A stretch of 33,686 nucleotides of DNA from Bacteroidota bacterium (lineage in GTDB: Bacteria > Bacteroidota > Bacteroidia > AKYH767-A > JAHEYN01). The first letter of the stretch is position 1. Every line of letters begins with the position of its first letter. The stretch covers positions 1 to 33,686 of the forward strand of contig CANFOZ010000023.1 of NCBI GenBank assembly GCA_947448795.1. The letters are read 5' to 3'. The notes below the pieces were generated by a model. The model was not told where the DNA came from and ran no database searches. It saw only the letters and a list, made by a program, of their open reading frames with translations. This document shows positions 14,373-22,898 of the stretch, in pieces. Both the position numbers and the translations under genes were made by a program.

Positions 14373-15521
14373 TTGAGCAAGCACGGAAAAATATTGGTAG
14401 CCATGAGTGGCGGCATCGACAGCTCGGTGGCCGCAGTCATGTTGCATGAAGAAGGTTATGAGGTGATTGGTATCACCATGAAGACCTGGGATTACGCCAG
14501 CAGTGGCGGAGCCAAAAAAGAAACAGGATGTTGCTCCCTCGACTCCATCAACGATGCGCGCGCAATTGCCGTCAACAAAGGCTTTCCGCACCTTATTCTT
14601 GATATTCGTGCTGAATTTGGCGACTTTGTAATCGACAATTTCGTAGACGAGTACCTGGCCGGCAGAACTCCTAACCCGTGCGTTCTGTGCAATACCCATA
14701 TTAAATGGGAGGCGCTCTTAAAACGCGCCGACATGCTCGATTGCGAATTCATCGCAACAGGCCATTACGCTAAAATCAATCAGCGAGAAGATCGCTTCTT
14801 TGTTTCTAAGGGACACGATGAGGCCAAAGACCAAAGCTATGTGCTTTGGGGTCTCAAGCAAGAGTGTCTTCAACGCACCCGCTTTCCGATAGGCGGCTTC
14901 ACGAAGCCCGATATTCGCGCGATGGCAATCGAGATGGGATTCAAAGAGCTGACCACCAAGCCCGAATCGTACGAGATTTGTTTTGTGCCCGATAACGACT
15001 ACCGTTCTTTTCTTCGCAATCGCATACCTGACCTCGACAAACAGTTGGTTGGCGGTCGTTTTGTGAGCCGCGATGGAAAATATCTTGGCGAACACCGTGG
15101 CTATCCCTTCTACACGATTGGGCAGCGCAAAGGACTCGAGATAGCTATCGGTGAACCCCTTTATGTAGTGGAGATAAAACCCGATACCAATACCGTTATT
15201 CTAGGCACACTTGAGGATTTAAATAAAACAGAGATGCTTGTGCGCAACTTGAATCTGCAGAAATACAGTGCTTTGCCAAGCGACCTAGAGATTACCACCA
15301 AGATCCGATACAAGCACGAAGGCACCTTGTCACGGCTTACACCTGAAGGCGACAAAACACGCGTCACCTTCTTCGACACCGTATCGGCCGTGGCACCAGG
15401 GCAATCTGCCGTTTTCTATGAAGGAGAGGATCTTATCGGAGGTGGCTTTATAGCCAAAGAAACGTTCACGGACCTAAAAGAAACGCAAAGCGTTAGCCGC
15501 ATTCCACTTTTCAAATCCTGA
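14373..15521 (+). CDS. mnmA: tRNA-specific 2-thiouridylase MnmA
   Basis: MnmA uses ATP and relayed sulfur to thiolate U34 at C2 in tRNA-Glu, -Gln and -Lys; cytosolic. The 382-residue protein has the PP-loop ATP motif SGGIDSS (about 12-18), the first catalytic cysteine in NPCVLCN, the tRNA-binding segment FIATGHYAK and the second cysteine in YEICFVPD, followed by the central and C-terminal beta-barrel domains (FYTIGQRKGL). The start is TTG at 14373: the PP-loop begins so close that the first ATG (14403) would cut into it, and the N-terminus SKHGKILVAMSGG is as expected from TTG. It probably has its own -7 element and is followed 7 nt later by a lipoprotein gene. Confidence 0.97.
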   Translation: MSKHGKILVAMSGGIDSSVAAVMLHEEGYEVIGITMKTWDYASSGGAKKETGCCSLDSINDARAIAVNKGFPHLILDIRAEFGDFVIDNFVDEYLAGRTPNPCVLCNTHIKWEALLKRADMLDCEFIATGHYAKINQREDRFFVSKGHDEAKDQSYVLWGLKQECLQRTRFPIGGFTKPDIRAMAIEMGFKELTTKPESYEICFVPDNDYRSFLRNRIPDLDKQLVGGRFVSRDGKYLGEHRGYPFYTIGQRKGLEIAIGEPLYVVEIKPDTNTVILGTLEDLNKTEMLVRNLNLQKYSALPSDLEITTKIRYKHEGTLSRLTPEGDKTRVTFFDTVSAVAPGQSAVFYEGEDLIGGGFIAKETFTDLKETQSVSRIPLFKS

Positions 15522-15528
15522 TTAGCGC

Positions 15529-16206
15529 ATGAAACAGCCTCTCGTTTGGTTTGCCTTATTGCTGCTGCTTCAAGTTTCTTGTAAGAAAGAAGAACTAGCG
15601 CCAGCAGCCGATTTAGGCTATGCCTACTACCCTACCGAAATTGGACACTGGGTGATGTATGAAGTTGATTCTGTGTATTACATAGCAGGCCTTAGGGTGG
15701 AGCAAAAATTTCAAATGAAAGAAGTGGTGCAAGACCACTTCGATGATTTAGAAGGCAGAGCATCGATAACCGCTATTCGATATCGCAAAAAGTTTGACGC
15801 AAGCACACCATACGACCAATTGCCATGGGATGCCGGCTACCTAATCACAGCCACACGCACCGCACAAAACCTGCAGCTGCTGGAAGACAATCAAACCTAT
15901 CTAAAACTAATTTTTCCGCCTATTAGCGGCAAAAAATGGAATGGCAACAGCTTCAATGCACAAGATGCATGGACCTTCACCTACACTGATGTAAACAAAG
16001 CCTCTAGCTTAGCTTCCGCGTTTGATTCCACCTTGACTGTGGATCAATCAGGGCTTAACGATCCGGTGATTAATACACAGCGTGGAAAGGAAGTGTATGC
16101 AAAACATGTTGGTTTGGTTTATAAAACCCAAACGGTGCTCAATGTGCAGGGCCAAGATACGAGCGGCACCTCCTTCACCATGACCTTGAAAGACTTCGGA
16201 AATTAA
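15529..16206 (+). CDS. Hypothetical lipoprotein
   Basis: A 225-residue protein with a lipoprotein signal (MKQPLVWFALLLLLQVSC; lipidated cysteine at residue 18 followed by KKEE). The body is predicted to be beta-rich, with an N-terminal segment YYPTEIGHWVMYEVDSVYY that I have seen in uncharacterised Bacteroidota lipoproteins. No catalytic motif is recognised. The acidic/lysine residues after the cysteine do not clearly match the surface-export signal described for some Bacteroidota lipoproteins, so inner versus outer leaflet cannot be assigned. It lies 7 nt after mnmA and 12 nt before the subtilase, so it is part of the same run. Confidence 0.82.
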   Translation: MKQPLVWFALLLLLQVSCKKEELAPAADLGYAYYPTEIGHWVMYEVDSVYYIAGLRVEQKFQMKEVVQDHFDDLEGRASITAIRYRKKFDASTPYDQLPWDAGYLITATRTAQNLQLLEDNQTYLKLIFPPISGKKWNGNSFNAQDAWTFTYTDVNKASSLASAFDSTLTVDQSGLNDPVINTQRGKEVYAKHVGLVYKTQTVLNVQGQDTSGTSFTMTLKDFGN

Positions 16207-16218
16207 TACCGCAGCTCC

Positions 16219-17925
16219 ATGCCAACAGCACTGAAATCGATTACATATATAGCCCTTGTTGGTATTTGCAGCATGCTGATGTGCAGCACAACGCAGGCAC
16301 AGCCTATTCAAAACTATTTCATTCGCTTCGCAGACAAAATCAACACCCCTTTTAGTTTAAACCAGCCACAGGACTACCTTTCACAACGATCAATTGCACG
16401 ACGCGAACGCCAGCATATCGCCATCAACGAGCAAGATTTGCCAGTTGATCCCGCCTATATTCAACAGCTAAAAAACACCGGCGTTGAGCTGCTCAACCGA
16501 AGCAAGTGGATGAACGGCATCACGATTCGCATCGCCGACACCAATCAGATAGCAAGCACCCTGCAAGCCATCATGCTGCTCCCCTTCGTGTCGGGTAACA
16601 CAGAAGTCAAGCGCCTTTCGCATCAAAGCTCGACTACCCTCCCTTCCAACAAACTTGATATTCCCGTTTTACGCCTTGCTGACGCTAGTTCAGTACAAGC
16701 CACAGATTACGGATACGGCTACAATCAGATTCACATGCTGAATGGCGACTCCCTTCATCAGAAAGGCTTTCGAGGCAAGGGCATGCAAATTGCGGTGTTG
16801 GATGCCGGGTTTAAAAATGCCGACCAGATCCATGCATTCGATAGTATTCGCAACAGAGGACAAATCCTCGCCACGCACGATTTTGTTGTTGGTGATGACG
16901 AAGTTTATTCCGACGACCAACATGGCTGCTGCGTGTTGTCGAGTATAGCCTGCAACCTGCCGGGCCAACTTATAGGCACCGCGCCGGAAGCAAGTTTTTA
17001 CCTGCTTCGTTCCGAAGACAATGCCTCAGAGCATCTTATCGAAGAATACAATTGGGTATCGGCTGCTGAATATGCGGATAGCGCTGGCGCCGACATTATT
17101 TCCTCTTCCCTTGGCTACTCTATATTCGACGGCTCTGGACCAAGTCACACCTATGCCGACCTTGATGGTCATACCACCGTTGTTACGCAAGGCGCCGAAG
17201 CCGCATTTGCGCGTGGGATGCTCGTTATTAACAGCGCAGGCAACGAAGGCAGCGGCAGCTGGCATTACATCATCGCACCAGCCGACGGCGACCATGTTAT
17301 GGCTATTGGCGCGGTAGACTCGGTGGGCATCAAAGCAAACTTCAGCTCCTTCGGCCCAAGCTCTAGCGGAGCCATCAAACCCAATGTAGCAACGCAAGGC
17401 AAAGGCACCTGGCTCGCCGATCCGTATGGAAATATCTTCTCCGGCAACGGCACATCCTTCGCTTGCCCTGTCCTTTCTGGAATGGCAGCATGCCTGTGGC
17501 AAGCAGCACCCAATGCAAGCAATTTGCAAATCAAGCAAGCCATTGAAAGCAGCGCCACACAAGCCGACAGTCCCGATTTTTCACTAGGCAACGGCATCCC
17601 AAACTTTGCAAAAGCACTTTACTATTTGCGCGATAAGACACAGACAAACTTCACTTCCAGTCGCATACTCGGGCTTTATGGAAATCCCTTTCGAGAATCC
17701 GTTGGTGTAAATTTCTACTCCCTAACAGAGCAAACCATTACGTTAACCCTCATGGATATTTTAGGCAGAACCGTTGTTCGTTACACAAAAAGCCTCCAAG
17801 CCGACAGCTTCAATCAGCTGCTAGTGCCTGAAGGCGCTGATATTGGAAGTATATCCTCTGGAATATATTATCTTCACATCGTAACTTCAACTAATGATTT
17901 TTTACTTAAGGTTTTAAAGAATTAA
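16219..17925 (+). CDS. Secreted S8 subtilisin-like protease with T9SS sorting domain
   Basis: A 568-residue protein. A signal peptide (ending near TTQAQ) is followed by a propeptide-like region and a subtilase domain with the triad Asp (about 195, in AVLDAGF), His (about 235, in DDQHGCCVLS) and Ser (about 413, in GTSFACP), plus the oxyanion asparagine in NSAGNEGSG. The last ~90 residues are a type A T9SS C-terminal domain (LMDILGRTVV, SSGIYYLHIV, LLKVLKN), so it is exported and probably anchored or released at the surface. Most S8 enzymes have Thr after HG; here HG is followed by two cysteines, which is unusual but does not remove a catalytic residue. The substrate is unknown; nutrient or matrix proteolysis is likely. 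Confidence 0.93.
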   Translation: MPTALKSITYIALVGICSMLMCSTTQAQPIQNYFIRFADKINTPFSLNQPQDYLSQRSIARRERQHIAINEQDLPVDPAYIQQLKNTGVELLNRSKWMNGITIRIADTNQIASTLQAIMLLPFVSGNTEVKRLSHQSSTTLPSNKLDIPVLRLADASSVQATDYGYGYNQIHMLNGDSLHQKGFRGKGMQIAVLDAGFKNADQIHAFDSIRNRGQILATHDFVVGDDEVYSDDQHGCCVLSSIACNLPGQLIGTAPEASFYLLRSEDNASEHLIEEYNWVSAAEYADSAGADIISSSLGYSIFDGSGPSHTYADLDGHTTVVTQGAEAAFARGMLVINSAGNEGSGSWHYIIAPADGDHVMAIGAVDSVGIKANFSSFGPSSSGAIKPNVATQGKGTWLADPYGNIFSGNGTSFACPVLSGMAACLWQAAPNASNLQIKQAIESSATQADSPDFSLGNGIPNFAKALYYLRDKTQTNFTSSRILGLYGNPFRESVGVNFYSLTEQTITLTLMDILGRTVVRYTKSLQADSFNQLLVPEGADIGSISSGIYYLHIVTSTNDFLLKVLKN

Positions 17926-17935
17926 CGAAGGGGCC

Positions 17936-18736
17936 ATGAAAGACAAAGTAGTCATCATCACTGGGGGATCTTCGGGCATTGGACTTGCCTGTGCTTTGGA
18001 ATTCCAAAGACAAGGCGCAAAGGTGGTAATCTCCGGTCGCGATGCCGCGAAGCTGCAAGCAGCAGCTAAACCCGGCATGCTTGCCATTCCGGGTGATGTG
18101 AGTAGCGAAGCAGACTGCAAGCACCTCATCGAACAAACACTACAGCATTTCGGCCGCATCGACATACTGATCAACAATGCGGGGATCTCCATGCGATCCG
18201 TTTTTAAAGACACGCACTTAGATGTGCTCCGCAAGCTCATGGATATCAATTTCTGGGGCACCGTCTATTGCACTAAATACGCCATGCCCGAGCTGCTGCG
18301 CAACAAAGGCAGTGTAGTCGGTATTTCCTCTATCGCAGGAAAGATGGGCTTACCTGCACGCACGGGGTATTCAGCATCCAAGTTTGCTATGGAAGGCTTT
18401 CTCGAAACTATTCGCACCGAACACCTTCACGACGGGCTGCATGTGCTTGTGGTTTGCCCGGGCTTCACGGCAAGCAACATCCGCAACACCGCGCTGTCGC
18501 ACGATGGCACTCAGCAAGGCGAGTCGCCGCGCGATGAACAGAAAATGATGAGCGCCGAAGAGGTGGCGAAACACATCGCATCGGCAGTGTTATCACGCAA
18601 GCGCGACTTGGTGCTCACCACCGAAGGGAAGCTCGCCGTTTGGGTTCGTAAATTTATGCCAGCCTTTATTGACACACAAATCTTTAACAAGATGAAGCGT
18701 GAAAAAGACAGTCCATTAAACCACCATAATAAATAA
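17936..18736 (+). CDS. Short-chain dehydrogenase/reductase (SDR)
   Basis: A 266-residue classical SDR: nucleotide-binding TGGSSGIGLA near residues 9-18, NNAG motif (ILINNAGIS), catalytic Ser in ISSIAGKMG and Y-x-x-x-K in GYSASKFAMEG. The residue context resembles the DHRS7-like group that reduces or oxidises lipid or steroid-like carbonyls, but the substrate is not known. The C-terminal segment (LAVWVRKFMPAFIDTQI) is amphipathic and may touch the membrane. A GAAGGGG stretch just upstream of the ATG is one of the few purine-rich ribosome-binding candidates in the window. It sits between the subtilase and aroK with 10- and 12-nt gaps. Confidence 0.92.
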   Translation: MKDKVVIITGGSSGIGLACALEFQRQGAKVVISGRDAAKLQAAAKPGMLAIPGDVSSEADCKHLIEQTLQHFGRIDILINNAGISMRSVFKDTHLDVLRKLMDINFWGTVYCTKYAMPELLRNKGSVVGISSIAGKMGLPARTGYSASKFAMEGFLETIRTEHLHDGLHVLVVCPGFTASNIRNTALSHDGTQQGESPRDEQKMMSAEEVAKHIASAVLSRKRDLVLTTEGKLAVWVRKFMPAFIDTQIFNKMKREKDSPLNHHNK

Positions 18737-18748
18737 AATCCACACGCA

Positions 18749-19267
18749 ATGAGAATCTATCTTGTAGGCTACATGGGCAGCGGAAAGTCAACCTTGGGTA
18801 AAGAGTTAGCCAAGAAAATCGGCTTTCGCCTCATTGATATTGACGAGATGATTGAAAAAGACACGCGCAAAACCATCGAAAAAGTTTTCGAAGAAAAGGG
18901 CGAGGATCGTTTCAGAGTGGTGGAGCAGCGCCTGCTGCGTGAAACAAAACGCATGTTTAATGTGGTGATTGCAACTGGCGGAGGTGCCGCTTGTTACGAA
19001 GACAATATGGACTGGATGAATCAGAACGGCATCACGGTTTACCTCAAAGTGAGCCCGGGTGCAATCTTTCATCGCCTCACCCAAGCCAAAGCTCAACGCC
19101 CGCTTATCAAGAGTGTTCAAGATGTGGATCTGATGGAGATGATTCAAGCACACCTGGTGCTACGCGAACCCTTTTACGAAAAAGCAAAACACACCATCAA
19201 AGGCGACGCGGTAAAAGTGGCTAAGCTTATGACACAGCTTAAGCTGGAAGCAAAGCAATTGCCCTAA
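18749..19267 (+). CDS. aroK: Shikimate kinase
   Basis: A 172-residue P-loop kinase that phosphorylates shikimate to shikimate-3-phosphate in aromatic amino-acid synthesis; cytosolic. The Walker A motif GYMGSGKST lies at residues 7-15, the shikimate-binding DID-E region at about 32-36, the arginine segment EDRFRVVEQRLL next, and ATGGGAAC near residue 77 binds the substrate. The lid region includes AQRPLI with the ATP-binding arginine. Length is normal. It ends the plus-strand run and overlaps the convergent TIGR02757 gene by 4 nt; no terminator hairpin is visible between them. Confidence 0.95.
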   Translation: MRIYLVGYMGSGKSTLGKELAKKIGFRLIDIDEMIEKDTRKTIEKVFEEKGEDRFRVVEQRLLRETKRMFNVVIATGGGAACYEDNMDWMNQNGITVYLKVSPGAIFHRLTQAKAQRPLIKSVQDVDLMEMIQAHLVLREPFYEKAKHTIKGDAVKVAKLMTQLKLEAKQLP

Positions 19268-20019
19268 AATTTTTCCTGCACGCCCAAGCCGAACAAGGCA
19301 AAATCGTATTTAACAGGATCGTCAGGCGCGTATTCGCGTAATTTAGCGGTAAGTTCCAAGGCCGCTTTCCAATCGTCCTGAGGGCGCTCTAAAAGCCCCA
19401 TGCGACGCGCTACACGCCCCGAATGCACATCGAGCGGGCATATCAATTGGCTTGGCTGAATGCCTTTCCAAATTCCAAAATCAACACCGCGCTTATCGGA
19501 GCGCACCATCCAGCGCAAAAACATAGTCAGACGTTTGCAAGCCGAATTGCTTAACGGTGATGAAACATGCTTCTCTGTTCGTTGCGCGTGAGGCAATTCA
19601 AAAAATACCGTGCGAAAAGCCACCAAGGCATTCCCCACATGCTCATCCTCCGGCTTTATGACCTGCTGGAAAGCACCCGATAAGCCACCATGCACCTCGT
19701 AGATATTGCGTAGTGAACGCATAAAATAAAGGCAATCCTCGCCATTGAATGTGCGGTGAACGAACTTCCCAAAGGGCTTCAGATCTGCCTTGCTGTGATT
19801 CATCAGGAAGTTATGCGGCTCTTCATCCATCCAGTGCATCAAGCGGTTGGCATTGTTTAAAACCGTCTTGCGCTGCCCCCATGCCATAACAGCGGCAAAG
19901 AAACCCGCTATCTCGCGATCCTCTTGCTTGCTGAAACGATGTGGAACACTGATCGGATCAAGCTCGATAAAAGAGAGATTGTTGAATTTGTCGTGCTTCT
20001 CGTTAAGAAAATCAAGCAT
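19264..20019 (-). CDS. TIGR02757 family protein (DUF2400)
   Basis: A 251-residue protein whose N-terminal block SVPHRFSKQEDREIAGFF, followed by the AWGQRKTVLNNANRL segment, is diagnostic of TIGR02757/DUF2400. The family has been related to helix-hairpin-helix DNA glycosylase folds, and the C-terminal part (CPLDVHSGRVARRMGL and its surroundings) fits that view, but a reaction has not been shown to my knowledge. It starts 27 nt after the histidine kinase stop on the same strand, so it may be read from that transcript. It overlaps the aroK end by 4 nt. No sign of truncation. Confidence 0.9.
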   Translation of the reverse strand: MLDFLNEKHDKFNNLSFIELDPISVPHRFSKQEDREIAGFFAAVMAWGQRKTVLNNANRLMHWMDEEPHNFLMNHSKADLKPFGKFVHRTFNGEDCLYFMRSLRNIYEVHGGLSGAFQQVIKPEDEHVGNALVAFRTVFFELPHAQRTEKHVSSPLSNSACKRLTMFLRWMVRSDKRGVDFGIWKGIQPSQLICPLDVHSGRVARRMGLLERPQDDWKAALELTAKLREYAPDDPVKYDFALFGLGVQEKF

Positions 20020-20046
20020 CGCACAAAGAACGGAAAATTATAGGAC

Positions 20047-21498
20047 TCAAGCGGAAAAGGCCAAGGGTGCACGATCCTTTAAAACAGGCTGCGCAACTTG
20101 TGGTGGTGCTTGGTTTGGTAAAATAATTTTTATCGTTGTGCCTTCACCCGTTTTCGAGTTTACTATAATAGAACCACTGAGTTTGGAAACGATTTCCTTA
20201 ACGATGTAAAGACCAAGTCCAGACCCCTTCGACAACTCGGTGGCGCGGTAAAACATATTGAAGATGTAATCCAAATGATGCTCTTCGATACCAATACCAT
20301 TGTCTTGTATCACGATCAAGGCACGCTGCTCATCCACTTCGATAGACAGCTTCACCCAAGGATCGATCGCTACTGGATTATGGTACTTCACCGCGTTTGA
20401 TATCAGGTTGTTGAAGATGGTACTGATACGGCGCTCATCACTCCAAAAAGCCACCTTATCAATAGATTTCTCCAGGCGCACTTTGTGTGCATCTTCCATG
20501 TACCGAAGATCGTCGACACGGTCGGATATGATCGATTCAAAATCAACCGGCTCAGACACAATCTCAAGGCGCGTGTTCCTGGAGAAATGGATTAAATCAT
20601 TGATGAATTTATCAAGCTTGCGTATGCTTCGCTCCATCATGTCGTAGTAGGTGGTTTGGTCTTCTGGACGCATCTCGGTGCGTGCAAGCGAAATCAAGCC
20701 CAAGACCGAACTCAAAGGCGCTTTTAAATCGTGCGAAGCACTATACACGAAACGATCCAGTTCGAAATTAATTTTCTCGAGCTCAACGTTTTTCGACCGC
20801 AAGATCTCTTCGTGCTGCTTGAGCGATGTTATATCCAAACCAAAGCTTATAAATGCGTCGGGATTCGGAGCATCGGTAGAAGGCAAGATGGTGCGCAAGG
20901 TATATTTCTCTTCGCCGCGCTCGTTGGTATAATTTTGCTCTACAGAGATGGCGAACTTGCGTTTAAGGGCACTTTCAAAAAGCACCTTGCGCTCTTCGGA
21001 GATGCGCGGATCGAGCTTTTTCAAAGCTACATAATCAGCATCGGTGCGCCCTATCAACCACTGCCGCTCGGCAGCATCATGAATGGTGCTCGGGTTGCAA
21101 TAGATGTATTTAAAATCACGGTCGTAAACCGCTACATCAACAGGAATTTTATTTAAGATGTTTTCATAAAACAGTTTCTGCGTAAGCAGTTTTTCTTGCA
21201 CCGTTCTGTTTGCCATAATGGCCTCGTCCATCATGCTACCCATGCTGCTACTGATCTCCTTCACAACAAATAAATTAACCAAAGCAGCAGCAATAAGCAT
21301 CACCCCAGAAAAAACCAATATATAAGGAAGCTGAAAATGATAATACCAAGAGACCATGCCCACAAAAAGGACATTGGCCAGAAGTATGATGAGGGTGAGC
21401 GGCAGCAAAGCACGAAAAAGTCGGCTCTTTATAGAACCCGACTCATCACCCGCAATTTGGGCAAGACCTTTAAACGGCTTTAACAACTCGCTGAACAT
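20047..21498 (-). CDS. PAS-domain sensor histidine kinase
   Basis: A 483-residue membrane kinase. Two N-terminal helices (about 31-53 and 57-79) with almost no periplasmic loop are followed by a coiled segment, a PAS domain (about 110-230; VDVAVYDRDFKYIYCNPS), a second coiled coil, the HisKA domain with His256 in SASHDLKAPL, and the ATPase domain with N-box NNLISNAVKYH, G1 box DNGIGI and G2 box GSGLGLYIVKE. The lack of an external sensor domain suggests it senses a cytosolic or membrane signal through PAS. Its gene starts 8 nt after a stand-alone receiver, the obvious partner. The signal is unknown. Confidence 0.95.
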   Translation of the reverse strand: MFSELLKPFKGLAQIAGDESGSIKSRLFRALLPLTLIILLANVLFVGMVSWYYHFQLPYILVFSGVMLIAAALVNLFVVKEISSSMGSMMDEAIMANRTVQEKLLTQKLFYENILNKIPVDVAVYDRDFKYIYCNPSTIHDAAERQWLIGRTDADYVALKKLDPRISEERKVLFESALKRKFAISVEQNYTNERGEEKYTLRTILPSTDAPNPDAFISFGLDITSLKQHEEILRSKNVELEKINFELDRFVYSASHDLKAPLSSVLGLISLARTEMRPEDQTTYYDMMERSIRKLDKFINDLIHFSRNTRLEIVSEPVDFESIISDRVDDLRYMEDAHKVRLEKSIDKVAFWSDERRISTIFNNLISNAVKYHNPVAIDPWVKLSIEVDEQRALIVIQDNGIGIEEHHLDYIFNMFYRATELSKGSGLGLYIVKEIVSKLSGSIIVNSKTGEGTTIKIILPNQAPPQVAQPVLKDRAPLAFSA

Positions 21499-21506
21499 TT
21501 AATTTT

Positions 21507-22010
21507 TCAATTTGTACGAGAACCTCGTTGATGATGTTTCTTAAAGTTATCCATGATTGTGGCGATCGGATCGCCGGTAGCACGCTTGATGTCTGATATC
21601 TTCTTAAGCTCGGTCAACAACACCTCGTTGATTGGCTTATAAATGTACTTCATCACCGCGTTGTACTTCATGGCTTTAGAACGATCACCATCCGATGAAG
21701 ATGAAGTAAGAATAACCACCTTGCAATGCTCGGTGATGTTTTTTGGTAAACGCTCGAAAGCCGTGAGGAAATCAAAGCCGTTCATGAGTGGCATGTTAAG
21801 ATCTAAGAAGATCAGCTCTGGCAAATCTTCTTGCGTCTTCGCAGCTTTTAAGTACTCGAGGGCCAAACGACCCGATTGCACCTTGTGCACCTGGCTCGCG
21901 AAGCCGGTGGTGGTAAGTACCTTCTCGTGAATGAATAAATCGATTTCTTCATCGTCAACAAGCAGTACATTCTTGCAAGTAATGTCTGATAGTTTTTCTT
22001 GGAGTTCCAT
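21507..22010 (-). CDS. Single-domain response regulator
   Basis: A 167-residue protein made up of one receiver domain: acidic pair Asp19-Asp20 in LLVDDEE, phospho-acceptor Asp70 in LIFLDLNMPLMNG, Thr102 in VILTSSSS and Lys125 in YKPI. No DNA-binding domain follows; the last ~30 residues are a polar tail. It resembles the Rcp1/CheY-like receivers that relay phosphate from PAS kinases, so output is probably protein-protein, not transcriptional. The ORF track extends to 22133, but the extra 41 residues overlap a different coding frame (the small membrane protein at 22054-22233) and are not receiver sequence; ATG 22010 gives the conserved start. Confidence 0.93.
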   Translation of the reverse strand: MELQEKLSDITCKNVLLVDDEEIDLFIHEKVLTTTGFASQVHKVQSGRLALEYLKAAKTQEDLPELIFLDLNMPLMNGFDFLTAFERLPKNITEHCKVVILTSSSSDGDRSKAMKYNAVMKYIYKPINEVLLTELKKISDIKRATGDPIATIMDNFKKHHQRGSRTN

Positions 22011-22053
22011 GAGCGATGGTTGTTTAATAGGTGGTTTGAGGTTGGGTGGTATT

Positions 22054-22233
22054 TTAGCGCTGAACAGGTGATGCTTGGTGAACGAAAGCCATGGAGGCAG
22101 ATGGTGCAACACCGTCTTGATTCGGTTGCACAAGGAACCAGGTAAGCAGGGGCACGATTACCGCAAAACTAATGAGGTAAAACATAACAAGGAGTTTTCG
22201 AGTGCGGCTGCTGATGATTTTGTTTGCTTCCAT
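22054..22233 (-). CDS. Small single-helix membrane protein, first gene of the receiver/kinase operon
   Basis: A 59-residue ORF missed by the track because of its size. Reading starts at ATG 22233 with MEANKIISSRTRKLL, then one hydrophobic helix (about residues 15-34, VMFYLISFAVIVPLLTWFL), then a polar tail ending SPVQR. The basic residues before the helix predict an N-in orientation with the tail outside the cytoplasm. It lies 43 nt upstream of the receiver start, same strand, and 5' of it is a possible -7 element. Location suggests it could sense or tune the kinase, as other tiny membrane proteins do for two-component systems, but this is inference; it could also be a chance ORF. Confidence 0.6.
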   Translation of the reverse strand: MEANKIISSRTRKLLVMFYLISFAVIVPLLTWFLVQPNQDGVAPSASMAFVHQASPVQR

Positions 22234-22271
22234 AATGCCCGTCGTTTAAGGGTTTGTATCAATTACGAAAG

Positions 22272-22279
22272 CAAAGGTC
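22272..22279 (-). promoter_or_regulatory. Weak -7-like element GACCTTTG before the small membrane protein
   Basis: On the minus strand GACCTTTG differs from TAnnTTTG at the first base and lies 38 nt before the ATG at 22233. There is no TTG at the -33 distance. Confidence 0.3.
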
Positions 22280-22575
22280 GCTCATCCCTATGCATTTATA
22301 ATGGACACATTACCCCCCTACTGACATTCGCGCAAGACATAACATTAGCTGCACTACGCCTTTTAAATTGCGAGCAAAAAGATGGTGTAAGCCTTATCCA
22401 ATAAGACTTACAAGGATATTGACAAGAACAAAAAAACAGACATTTGTCTAATTTTTCTACGCTTTGCCAAACCTCTTAAAAAAACCCCTTAATACCTATT
22501 AAAACCCAGTATTAACAAGGCTTTCATCAAACAAAAGCAGGATTAAAACACCCTGACATTCGCACACTGTGTTTA
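22280..22575. other. Intergenic region without a convincing gene; contains a 27-nt hairpin
   Basis: About 300 bases between the signalling operon and the secreted protein gene. The plus-strand ORF at 22075-22404 is antisense to the small membrane protein and the start of this gap and has no family features. The stretch holds a hairpin at 22386-22412 (TGTAAG/CTTACA with inner CTTAT/ATAAG, one C-A mismatch, loop CCA); on the minus strand it is followed by a short T run and may end the transcript of the gene at 22576. A short direct repeat, CTGACATTCGC, occurs at 22321 and 22553. Confidence 0.5.
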
Positions 22576-22890
22576 TTACAAAGCAATATCGCCAGTATCA
22601 ATGATAATTCCGTCGTCCGAAACAGACACCATCGTCTGACTGCCATCGGCATTAAACACCAACCATTCGGTGCCGTCGTTATTCAGTGCTTTGGCTGCCA
22701 AGGGCTTGTATCCCCAATCAGCAACAGCGGAAAGCACTTCCGATTCCTTAATTTCATGTTCTCTCTTATCGTCGTGAGCATAGGCCGATGAGGCACTGAT
22801 GCCGGTGATTTTACTACTGAGTGAAGTGATACTGCTTAGTAACACCAAAATGAGTAGAGACTTGCGCATTAAACGGTTGAAGTTTTGCAT
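22576..22890 (-). CDS. Small exported protein of unknown function
   Basis: A 104-residue protein. A signal peptide covers about residues 8-39 (MRKSLLILVLLSSITSL to SSAYA-H), leaving a mature acidic domain of ~65 residues with the pattern EVLSAVADWGYKPLAAKAL, then WLVFNADGSQTMVSVSDDG. The alternation of a helix with two or three short strands recalls a single PepSY-like fold, but similarity is too weak to claim. An AGGAGG sequence ends 8 nt before the ATG at 22890, an unusually strong Shine-Dalgarno for this phylum, and supports that start over the ATG at 22869. The gene stands alone with large gaps on both sides. Confidence 0.75.
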   Translation of the reverse strand: MQNFNRLMRKSLLILVLLSSITSLSSKITGISASSAYAHDDKREHEIKESEVLSAVADWGYKPLAAKALNNDGTEWLVFNADGSQTMVSVSDDGIIIDTGDIAL

Positions 22891-22898
22891 AATAGGAT

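Noticed and set aside
22011-22133. N-terminal extension of the receiver in the ORF track
   Set aside because: It is the out-of-frame overlap with the small membrane protein gene and not part of the receiver fold; ATG 22010 gives the family N-terminus.
22075-22404. Plus-strand 109-residue ORF
   Set aside because: Antisense to the small membrane protein and its upstream region, with no signal peptide, domain or promoter; a shadow.
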